DNA of 64,000 nucleotides from Liolophura sinensis. Its lineage: Eukaryota > Mollusca > Polyplacophora > Chitonida > Chitonidae. The DNA lies in the NCBI RefSeq assembly GCF_032854445.1, contig NC_088297.1, positions 4,213,991-4,277,990 on the forward strand. The letters run 5' to 3'. The position numbers and the translations under genes are program-made. Shown piece by piece: positions 32,920-43,036 of this stretch; the stretch's first letter is position 1; every line of letters starts with the position of its first letter. A model generated the notes under the pieces. The model was not told where the DNA came from and made no database searches. It was given only the letters and a program-made list of their open reading frames with translations.

Positions 32920-35750
32920 TTATTTATTTATTTGTTCGTTAAAGCCCTACTCAACAAATTGTTCACTTATATGATGATTTAATATTGGAAGTTTTCCAGA
33001 TAGTTTCCATGTTCGGATTAATACATGGATATATATTCAGTTGAAATAAACTTGAAAATTAAGTGAGTATAATTTACGGACATGGCGCTAATCGCTTAGG
33101 TCGAAGGTTGAATTCAAGATACCCAGAATACCAGGGTACCAGATGAGCCATACTGGTGGTAGGCACGTGGTCTTCAACAAACGTCAGACTGTATATAAAT
33201 AGCCACATGAGCGTCGTGGACCGATTATTGTCTCCAAGGTTACACAAACAGCGAGGGCTGCTATATGGCCCAGGGCTTGTAGATGGTGTATTGTGTAACA
33301 TAACGATACAATTGTATACAAGCTGTTAGCTGGAAGCTCCGCACTACATGTAGGTCTAAGTCTTATGTAAACACTTTCCTAGACCGTCGCTAAGGAATTC
33401 GCTGTTGTCTTAATGATTTATTAATCTCTCGGGTTAAATCTACGCCCGGAGATCCGGGAATTTAAGCACACATTGTATTGTAACCACTGATCGCAGGAAA
33501 AGTTTTCAGAAAACATGTGATGATGTGATTTTCTACTCATACATGAACATTTATTCATGAGCAGTCAGAACCCTGAATCTCAACGAAGCGAACTGGTCTT
33601 TGAACAGTGAGGACAGAGGTCGAATCCAGCTCAAATATCTCAAGGACAGGGGTTTACTCCCGCTTATATCTTATATCTCCCGCCTAAAAATAAAGTACGC
33701 TTCCGAAGTCCCATTCATGCGGATTCGAATGTGGTTTTTAACATTTTTAATACGCTTTTTTTATTTACAGTGAATAAAATGAAAAGAAGGTTGGGGTTTT
33801 ACACGGTTAGCCCAAAGCCAAACTGCTACATTACTAAAGCAGCTAAGTAGGTGTCTCACCTAGCATTGTGCTATATATGGTGGACTTTTTGGGGCGTTTA
33901 TAGCAGATTCTTTTCAATCTTTAAACATGCTCTTACTGTTATGTTTCTGCATTAATACAGCTATTGCCGTAATATTACATATATACCCACGCTGAACACA
34001 GAAATATAGCAATCAGAGCATGATCGATACCTAAAAGAATAGGTGACGTCACTATGTTTCTGTTCGTTGAATATGGTTCAAAATGTCCACCGTAGATCCT
34101 CAATCTTTATTTGCATTTCGTTGGCTGTAAAACAAAATGTAAACAATCACGACAGCCGTATTCGGAATCAGCACGAAATAGCCTTTTAGAAGATGTGCAC
34201 TTTATTTAAAGAAGTCTGTTCTTTAAAAATATACTTTCGTCACGGCGAAGAAGTTATTTATTTATTTATTTATTTATTTGATTGCTGTTTTACGCTGTAG
34301 TCAAGAATATTTCACTTATATGACGGCGGCCAGCATTAATGGTAGGAGGAAACCGGACAGAACCCGGGGGAAACCCACGAGCATCCGCACGTTACTGACA
34401 GACCTTCTCACGTACGGCATGAGCTGGACTGGTACTCACAGCGACCGCATTGGTGAGAGGTTCTTGGGTCATTACGTCGTACTAGCGTGTTAACCACCTC
34501 GACAACGGAGGGCCCATGACAAGTTTATGGGTGTGAGAAACTACACATAGCCCAGTTGAAACCACCTCGTCTTAACAAGCACTTGACAACCTCCTACACG
34601 AGGTAAATCCACAGATAAGAGAGTTGAAGTTGGATTCGAACCCGCGACCTCTTTCATCGAACATTAGCCTGAGCAGTTAATGAATGTCCGTATGTTCATG
34701 CACGACAGTGTTTAACCTCATTTTGGTATAATTCATTTGCAAAGTTCTACTTTACATATTACATGCTTGTAGATATTTATTTGTTCATTTGATTGATGTT
34801 AAACGTCGTACACAAAACTGACTCGCATACACGACGATGGTTTATGGGTGAATGGAGGAAATTACAGTTCGTTGCGTAAAAACCAGCAACTTTGTAGGTT
34901 ATCAGACAACCCAGTTGCATTCAGCCAGAGCTGGTTTCGAGCTTTTTATAACGAAATCAGCTATTCAGCGAGGGAGTTATACAATGTGGCTTAAAGGCAA
35001 AGAGAACACTAAAATCAAGTGTATATCAGATAAAAACCAATGAAACTCTATCCAGAGTAATGAGTCTATATCTGCACGTTGAATGACGTAAGCTACTAGT
35101 CTGTGAGTGTCTTAAGTGCAAAACCCCTCATGCGACATCACTGGTCCAAAAATAGTCAGAAATTGCCACCGCAGTATCCAAAGTTTCGACTACATTTTAT
35201 CAGGTTGAAAAATAAAATGTAAAAAAACAATACTGTCGACTTAATGATCTGTTATCTGACTTACTTCATGTTATCGGTACCCTATTTGTTCAACGTTTTC
35301 CCACGTTTACGGGCAATTCCGAATGCACTTAATCCTCCTTAATCTTTTGACTATAGCGATAATTTTTGTCTGGTGATTTTAGCAACAACAAGTTTATAAG
35401 CTTCATGAAAAAAAGATATTTTTCAGCCTAGGCAGCTAAATGCTGTTAAAATAAACTTAAAGAGCTTACCGGTGATTTTGGCGCAAAATCCATGGTCGCC
35501 AATCAAATCGGGTACATAGTCTTTTTAAACCAACACCAGTTGAACATGTGAAAAGGTCGACAATTAAAAATACTTTTTATATAACACACGCTCAAAACCC
35601 CGGTATATACACTTCATATGCGATAAAACTTAATGCTGTAATGCACAGTAAATGCCAAAAGGTGAGATTCCACATTTCTTTTCATGGTAAAAGGAGCTGA
35701 AAGAATTAAAATTTACTATGAAAAACAATACAAAAAATGTACTCTAGCCG
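32920..35750. other. Repeat-rich interval without recognised gene
   Basis: It contains SINE tail fragments at about 32920-32990 and 34775-34830 and, near 33110-33240, a fragment resembling the repeat at 36720-36960 (GTGGTCTTCAACWAACRTYAGA, GAGCGTCGT), a possible fourth SINE family. ORFs are short and lack family signatures. Confidence 0.5.
34255..34516 (-). mobile_element. SINE family 1, nearly full length
   Basis: A long (TTTA)n tail leads into TTTGATTGCTGTTTTACGCT, and a tRNA-like head ends at ACAACGGAGGGCCC. A deletion removes part of the CTCTCCGGCC block. Confidence 0.82.
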
Positions 35751-35752
35751 CA

Positions 35753-36241
35753 TCAATCTTTTTTGAAAATTTCTTCGACGTCAAGTTGGTCATCGTTGCC
35801 CGATCGACTCCGGAGATACCGACAACGTCTCAACTCGGCAAAAGGATCCCTGTCAGCATTGTCCGCCATACTGGCCATGTCCACGATCTCCTGAAATCGT
35901 CGCTTTTCGAAAGAAGTCATTGGATTCAGTTTTAATTGGTAAAAACTCTTTGGCAAACGATGCTTGAGGTTTTCCAAGGAATGCTCTCTGGATGAAGACA
36001 GTTGTGTGTTTGAATACAAAGATATCAAAGACCGGTTTTCGGAAAATGCACTAGCTGGGAGAGAACTCCGTCGTTGACTTGTCGGTCGTTTGGGCTCCCT
36101 TTTGCTTGTTTCCTGACCATCGATAATCCGATTAATATGTTCTGAGGAATTTTTTGAACGAAGCTGATCGTGATTTTCCTCAGTTTTCCGACAGGCACTT
36201 CTGGGCGACACAAGTCCTTCTGATTGGGTTGGAGATTCCAT
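35753..36241 (-). CDS. Hypothetical protein, 162 aa, single uninterrupted ORF
   Basis: The first ATG (36241-36239) has A at -3 and G at +4, a good eukaryotic start context. The open frame continues a little upstream without another ATG, so this could also be the last exon of a gene with upstream exons. The protein is hydrophilic and basic in its first two thirds (SKREPKRPTSQRRSSLPASA) and has a more ordered-looking C-terminus (SFYQLKLNPMTSFEKRRFQE; DRDPFAELRRCRYLRSR; ends DVEEIFKKD). No signal peptide or membrane segment is seen. I do not recognise the family. Non-repetitive composition, low SINE content in the ORF and a conserved-looking C-terminal segment make it the best unassigned coding candidate of the window. 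Confidence 0.55.
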   Translation of the reverse strand: MESPTQSEGLVSPRSACRKTEENHDQLRSKNSSEHINRIIDGQETSKREPKRPTSQRRSSLPASAFSENRSLISLYSNTQLSSSREHSLENLKHRLPKSFYQLKLNPMTSFEKRRFQEIVDMASMADNADRDPFAELRRCRYLRSRSGNDDQLDVEEIFKKD

Positions 36242-36436
36242 TATTTTTGTCAAGACGCCATGTGGCACTAACGTATTTCAAAAACGTCTGTGTTTATATT
36301 CCAACTGCATGCATGTCGTTGACCTATATTCATGAAATAAAAAGAGGTTGCAATTCAAGGACGTTTCAAGATACAACTTTTGTAGATATTAATTCATATA
36401 TGCTGATTTATATATCTGCCTTTTTGATTTAACAGG

Positions 36437-36699
36437 GGGCCTCCGTGACTCAGTCGGTTAGCCCGCTAAGGTAATGACCCAGGAGCCTCTCACCAATGCG
36501 GTCGCTGTGAGCTCAAGTCCAGCTTATGCTGGCTTCCTCTCCGGCTGTAAGTGGGAAGGTCTGGCAGCAGCCTGCGGATGGTCGTGGGTTTCCCCCGAGC
36601 TGTGCCCGGTTTCCTCCCACCATAATGCTGGTCGCCGTCGTATAAGTGAAATATTCTTGAGTACGGCGTAAAACACCAGTCAAATAAATAAATAAATAG
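36437..36699 (+). mobile_element. SINE family 1, full length
   Basis: It starts GGCCTCCGTGACTCAGTCGG and ends CAGTCAAATAAATAAATAAA, with little divergence from the inferred consensus. It lies about 200 bp upstream of the hypothetical ORF's start codon. Confidence 0.88.
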
Positions 36700-36719
36700 T
36701 CATTGTATTCATCTTCTTT

Positions 36720-36990
36720 ATTCACCCCACTGATGTTTAATCCCATACTCAAGAGTTTTTATGGGTGCATGCATGTGGTCAGCGTAAACCACCGACCTAT
36801 GACTAGTTACTGACGAACTTTCTCACGCGTGTGGCTTGTAGAGCTATATGCACGCCATATTGCATGGTGGAAGGCAAGCGCATGGTCTTCAACTAACATT
36901 AGATTATCCGAGTAATTCTACGAGCGTCGTCCACAGTCCAAAACCAACAAGAGCTCCACAAATGGTGTGACCGTGAAAATATGCAAAATT
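36720..36990. mobile_element. Possible SINE family 4
   Basis: Its GTTTAATCCCATACTCAAGA tail and CATGGTCTTCAACTAACATT / GAGCGTCGT blocks recur in diverged form near 33110-33240 and 56010-56210. The end CAGGTTTGATCTCGTG could be a B-box remnant. Assignment is tentative. Confidence 0.4.
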
Positions 36991-36999
36991 TCTGCCCAA

Positions 37000-38780
37000 G
37001 ACCAGGTTTGATCTCGTGTGTTTACAGCAACAGAAAATCAAGCACCAGCCGACAACGGTCGCCTTTCTTCAGTGCTATATGCACACCATGGGCATTTTTA
37101 CAGGCGCCTTAAGAGAAACGAAGTGTCTCTAATATCAAAGTTCCTACATTTTAACTTAGGAATATTGTTTCTCCCCTCACCGCACTCTATTTTAGGATAT
37201 GATTAACTTTTCTGTATAATATGTACTCTCTTAATTATTTGTACATGACAGGAAAACTTACCCTCTGAAGAGAACACATGCTGGCTATGACATCATTTCC
37301 ACAGCAATAGATGGCACCGGACGGTTTATGGAGGTCTGTCATGTACTCGGTCAGTTGAAATCTGTCGGCAAATACCCTGCATGCAACGGCGTTCATAAAA
37401 TATTCGAGTATCCTATACCACAATGCGGAAACTGTGTGTATGTATATATACGGCGTACACCATCATCAACAAGGCTGGCGTATTTTTTGGAGTCCACCAC
37501 ACGTATACCTACTGCTCAGGAACAGCTATCAATGCACAGCGTCAGGGAAAAGCTGCGCCGGAATATACGGCCACACACAATGGACATGAATTGTTCCATT
37601 TCTGTCAAGTTGAGATTAATTAATCCCTACATAATTAGGCCATCACAGGAGATATTAACAGTTGTGCTAGTTTTGGTGTGATTTATTTTTATGCTTTAAC
37701 AAACAGACATTAATTGATCACCTATCGGTACTTAAAAGGGGAACAGAAACCACCCAGGCCAGATTTGCTTTCAGCCCAATCGATGCTCTCTGTCAGGTCC
37801 GCTATTTTCTCCAGCCACAAGGAGGTTATATGTGTTTACCGAGGCAGCGTATGATGCTTTTCGTTTGGTTTTCCGACACTCAGCTATGACATGAGAACTG
37901 TAGAGACGTATTGACTGTATTGATTATAAGTCAAAGTTGTTTTAGGTATTTATAGTCACAACAGACCAATCTCTGGTTCTACACCACTACTGGTCATACA
38001 ATCTCACACATGAAAGGTAATAAAATTAGCAATATGTAAAAACAAGCACTTTATTAACGAAAAATATTATCCTTTCCATTATAGTGAGAAGATTGTCAAT
38101 ACGATTGGCAGAATGTCTCTTCAACAAAAGGCTTGGTCTTGTATTGTAAAAGGCTTGCATGGTTTATGTCTATGAAAAGGCTTGTTTCAAGTCTGTACAT
38201 GTAAATTACAACGCTTCCTTTCTACATATGAAGGCTGTGTTTATGGCTGTGGGGTTGGATATTCTGTCTAAAAGGCTTAGTTTCGGAGTTTGTTACATAG
38301 ATCTAAAGTTGCTATATGTAAATGGCATGGAATTTCGTTCGTATAAAGGCTTTGTTTATTTTTTTTGTTTGATTGGTGTATTACGCCGTAAGAATATTTC
38401 TCTTGACTGGTAATTTATAACCCATATTTTCGTATAGTTTCACATGTTTTCCCCTCGAAAATTCGTGGCTAAAAGGCCTAGTCCCTTCCATAAAAGGCTT
38501 GTTCCCCTCTAAATGGTTCTGTCTGAAAAGGCTTGGTTTATGTGTGTATGAAAGGCACTAAATCAGACTAAATATATGACTGATCACTTGATCCGTGTTA
38601 CTAATTATTGTATGATGTATGTAATATAACTACTTGGAAATATGTGACGCATGCAGTTATTTGTCGATGGGAGAATTCAAATTCCAAATCCTGTACAACA
38701 GCGAGCTGAACATATATTAATCACTTTCAATGTGTTCGATATTTATAATTAAAATAATTCGTCTTCCATCAATTACTTTC
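37000..38780. other. No gene recognised; scattered AAAAGGCTTG motifs
   Basis: Short ORFs only. Near 38120-38560 the phrase AAAAGGCTTG or AAAGGCTTRG recurs about eight times at irregular spacing (38127, 38148, 38176, 38271, 38345, 38471, 38497, 38527), interrupted by a SINE tail at 38353-38405. It looks like an old, decayed tandem repeat. Confidence 0.45.
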
Positions 38781-38783
38781 GGG

Positions 38784-39140
38784 GACCGCTTTGGTGGCTT
38801 AGTGGTCAGAGCGTTCGCCTCAGGACAGCCGGGATCAATCCCGGGTCGGAACATACCAAAGACTTTAAAAATGGTATTTAATTGTTGCTCTCACGCTTGG
38901 CGCTCAGCACTGAGAGGTTAGAACAAGGAAACAGGACTGGTTGGCGCATTGTCAGTATAATGTAACTGAATGAGGTGTCATGTCTGGTGTCTTCGGCGTG
39001 ATACTTCAGTGGCGGCAGCACTTTCAAGGCATTAACTCACCCTGTCACAAGATGACAATATACGTACACACACATAATGACTCTTCTTCGTCGTATAACT
39101 GAAAAAAATGTTAGGTACGACGTAATACTCACAGCATTCA
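38784..39140 (+). mobile_element. SINE family 3, full length, with tRNA-like head
   Basis: The head GACCGCTTTGGTGGCTTAGT and GGTCAGAGCGTTCGCCTC, followed by the B-box-like GGGATCAATCC, resembles a tRNA gene. The body runs through CTCAGCACTGAGAGGTTAG and GGTGTCTTCGGCGTGATACT. The 3' end, CGTCGTATAACTGAAAAA and GTACGACGTAATACTCA, is related to the tail of family 2. I do not call it a tRNA gene because the head continues into the SINE body. Confidence 0.85.
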
Positions 39141-39678
39141 TTCATTACCTTCGGGATTCACTTGGCTTTCAAATACAGTATCCCAATTACCCTAAAAGAA
39201 ACCCTCTGTTAAATTAGCTCGCCCCTCCCCCCAAACCGAGTTTAGACGGATTGTATATTCGTTGATTTCTATAAAGGACTAATACCTTCCTGAATACGTA
39301 TCAATCCGTTATCAGGAACGGATAAATCCATAAGACGGACGAAATTGCCTTCACTCGCAAAGGGAACAGCTTTTCTTTTTTTGAAGGGGCGTTACTATAT
39401 GTGTACACTCGTACATTGATACAACACGGAATACACTGCGCTACGTGGTAGAGTATATTTTGTAAGCACATTGAGTGCAGAACATAATTCTGTTACAGTA
39501 GTACATGTCTGAAAGACAAAATGTAAGGCAAGAATAAAGGGAACTGAGTATTCATAGTTTTCGCAGAGAGAGAGAGAGAAATTGTAAATTTATTGCCAAC
39601 ATTTAAGCTACAGGATTTTATTTGAATTTTACAAATTAATCTGTGTTCCGCTTCATCGAAAAGGATGAAAACATGATT

Positions 39679-39775
39679 CCCCCCCCCCCCCCCCCCCCCC
39701 CCCAAAAAAACGGGTGTCTTATCGTAGATGCTATTTGACGTTACCTATGCTTATAGTACATGATCTAAAAAATTC

Positions 39776-39839
<64 letters not shown>
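39679..39839. repeat. Poly-C (25) tract and (TA)n tract
   Basis: A run of 25 C lies at 39679-39703, and an alternating TA tract at about 39780-39838. Both are simple-sequence tracts prone to assembly length error. Confidence 0.97.
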
Positions 39840-39844
<5 letters not shown>

Positions 39845-40820
39845 TGCATACAAAATAAACAAATGTACATGGTCATAAAATTAGAGTAAAAATTCAAAAA
39901 AACAAGCTCTCACCGATATTAATATAGGAAGAAATAAAAGAAAAAAAAATCAAATATAGCTTCAACAAGACAACTTATTTATATAAAACCAGTATCTACT
40001 GAAGTTCACACATCTCACAATCCAACGCTCAGCGTCTCAAATATCAGTTTCATTACAGAAACTAGCATCATAACTCTTAAATAATTCATAATTAATCTGA
40101 AACGATAGGTCATTGTAATGTACGAACAATGAAAGTCATATAGTTTTAATGGCATCAAATCAATTGCACCAAGTTCAGCGTTTATGCTTCTTCCATTTTC
40201 ATATCCTACTGCTAGACACCAAAACTATCTGTCTTCCATACTCGTCTAGTTCTATGCATTAAACAAATATGTATACACCATGTTTAAACATCTAGTATCA
40301 AGAAGGTCAGTTTGTCTGTCTGTTTGTTTGTCAACAAAAACTTGATATGAAATCCACAAACCCCATTTCTGACAAGTCGAAATTTAAAAACTTTTTAAAA
40401 AAAAAAATGCTGTACTTTTTGGTACAGGGACTGTAGAACAATTTCTGACACAAAAACTCATATTCCTCAGATCCCTAAAAGCGTTTAGTAACACTGCGAA
40501 AATTTCAGACATAAAACCAATAATTTCAGGTCTCCAAAGTGTTAGTGACAGTAGAGCATTTTTTTTATATTCATTTCATCATTATGAATGAAATAATTGC
40601 TGTATAATTTGAAAACTTTTTAACGGCCCTTCACTTATACAATACAGATAAAAAGGTTAAAAAAAAGTTCAAAAGGTGCAATAAACAAAAACTTTACCTC
40701 AGAAAAAAATAAGCCATTATTATTTTCAGTGAAAAATACAAAAGAAATACACACAAACAAGAGCATGAGATATAAAATGATTCAGCTGCTCCAGAAAGAA
40801 TAAAGTAGCCTTCGCGATGA
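39840..40820. other. No gene seen
   Basis: AT-rich sequence without coding signature. It has GTCTGTCTGTTTGTTTGTC near 40313 and several short A runs. Confidence 0.5.
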
Positions 40821-40827
40821 AAAAATA

Positions 40828-41148
40828 CAGGAACCATGTACAGGAACCATGCAAAAATACAGGAACCATGTAAAAATACAGGAACCCTGTACAGGAACCA
40901 TATACAGGAACCATGTAAAAATACAGGAACTATGTAAAAATACAGGAACTGTGTACAGAAACCATGTACAAGAACCATGCAAAAATACAGGAACCATGTA
41001 CAGGAACCATGCAAAAATACAGGAACCATGTAAAAATACAGGAACCGTGTACAGGAACCATGCAAAAATACAGGAACTGTGTACAGGAAACACGTACAGG
41101 AACCATGTAGAAATACAGGAACCATGTAAAAATACAGGAACCATGTAA
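40828..41148. repeat. Minisatellite of mixed 13- and 19-bp units
   Basis: Two related units alternate irregularly: AGGAACCATGTAC and AGGAACCATGTAAAAATAC. Repetitive ORFs on both strands result from the lack of stops. It lies beyond the predicted poly-A site of the GGT-like gene. Confidence 0.92.
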
Positions 41149-41989
41149 AAAAGAATATTGCAAAAGTTTTAGCATGAAGCCTTGAGAATAATGCCTTTCA
41201 TAATATTTATATTCACTACGACTCTGACTTCCAAAATTCAAGACAGAAAATGTATTAAGGAATACCCATTTATATTTACATCGCACAATTAAATACATGT
41301 ATGTATAAAATATCAGAATGTTACATTTACAGGAAGGAAAAATATGTAAATTCAGTGGACAAGTTTAAAAAAAAAAAAAACATTCCTGAATAGTTCTTAC
41401 AATACAAGTGGTAACAAAGAACTTTACAATATGTTTTACGGAGGAAAGTGCAAAAAGGTAAAGTCTACAATGGAATACACAAGTTTCAATTTGTAAAACA
41501 CAATTTTCCTCAATATTTTTGAAAATTGCTGACTGATTCATTAGTCAGACTTCCTTGAAGAGAAAAGTGGAGAATATCTACCCATATAAAGATTAAAGCA
41601 AACAACAAAAAGTTAGAATTGGACCATAAATTCAAAATACACATATAATGTTTATAAATCTACCAGTCTGATATGCTGTACCAATTTATCTTGAGCAAAG
41701 AAAGGGTTGTCAATTTTTTCCTTCTTAAAAACTATATACTTGTTTTTATTTATTTATTTCATAGAAATAATAGTATAAGATGGTCCCTAAACCAGATAGA
41801 AGAAATACATCCCCCTCCCTCCCCCCCCCCCTTCCCAGTCAAAACACAAAATGAAATGGACATCTTAAACAAATGTAACAAATCACATCATTATATAATA
41901 ATGATAATATTCTCATAATATTGCAAAGTTTTACCGACTTGTGCAATTGGTCAAAATTGAGCAAAAGTTTTTAAACAAAACAGGAAATC

Positions 41990-41995
41990 TTTATT
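41990..41995 (-). terminator. Candidate poly-A signal of the GGT-like gene
   Basis: Minus-strand AATAAA is the first exact signal after the stop codon at 42864, which would give a 3' UTR of about 870 nt. Confidence 0.4.
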
Positions 41996-42529
41996 CTTTT
42001 TTGACAAAATAAATCTCTGTCAGTTCTGAAGCTGAAAAAATGACATGAGCTGAGATTACAACCAATTGGTGTGTGAACAAGGGGCCTGTTTTGAAGCTGT
42101 CAAATGTCAAGCTCCCTGCTCACTTCTGGTGAAGTCTAAAATGTGACATTTTACCCTCTAATGGAAAGGCTGAAAAGCCACACATATTACAACATGACAT
42201 ACCGGTACATGTAACCAAAGAGTCGCAGATGTTATGTTTCATGACTTCTTTAAAAAACACAAAGAAACACTAAAACATTGAAATTATTCCAGTCTATCAT
42301 TATGCACAAGATTTAAAAAAAAAAGTTAGATATACATCATTATTGTCAAAACAATCTAATGTGGAATGTAAACATAAATAATCGGTTTTGTGTACTCATA
42401 CGACAGGGGGTTTAGTTTTGTGTACTCAAATCTGTGCTGTAAATTACAGAAACACAAAACTAGCAATGGCTATCCTGGAATGATTAACATTGTATTCATA
42501 CCTCACTTCTTTTGAACTTAGTATCTTTG

Positions 42530-42715
42530 TCATAAACATCGATATCATCATAAACATCAATATCATCATAAACATCGATATCATCATAAACATCGATATC
42601 ATCATAAACATCAATATCATTGATATCATCATAAACATCGATATCATCATAAACATCAATATCACCATAAACATCGATATCACCATAAACATCGATATCA
42701 CCATAAACTGGTCTG
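42530..42715. repeat. 18-bp minisatellite in the probable 3' UTR of the GGT-like gene
   Basis: The unit CATAAACATCGATATCAT repeats about ten times with a phase slip near 42617. Read on the minus strand it lies between the GGT-like stop codon and the candidate poly-A signal, so it is probably transcribed. Confidence 0.9.
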
Positions 42716-42863
42716 AACAAAAATACATGTAATGAACAAGAAATGAACGTAATAATACTTCACCACATAAGGGAATTAAAATCCTCAAAAAATCACTTCC
42801 GATATTAAGTTACTAAATTTGTGACTATGTAACGAGTGGATTAAATAGCCTAGCTGTATGTGA

Positions 42864-43036
42864 TCACTGTGTATTCTGTAGGACGGCTGCTCTGCCCCAC
42901 TTACGTCCGTCTGACTGTGCATCCGTCGTGTCGTTGTTCTTCATAACGGCTTGTACACAGTTGAGTCCCTCTGTGACTTTTACCAGATTGTAACCTTGAC
43001 CTCTGAGGTATTTCACCACTTCTTCAGGAAGGCCTT
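42864..43036 (-). CDS. GGT-like gene, exon 16 (C-terminus)
   Basis: It encodes LPEEVVKYLRGQGYNLVKV, NCVQAVMK and the terminal AQSDGRKWGRAAVL. The last phrase corresponds to the SDxRKGGxxAG end of GGTs, with Trp in place of one Gly. Acceptor CTGTGCAG ends at 43037; the stop is at 42866-42864. Confidence 0.88.

Noticed and set aside
38784-38860. A functional tRNA gene
   Set aside because: The A- and B-box-like head continues into a SINE body shared with other copies, and I could not see a full acceptor stem.
42444-42788. Met/Ile/Asp-rich repetitive ORFs
   Set aside because: They come from the 18-bp array in the probable 3' UTR of the GGT-like gene.
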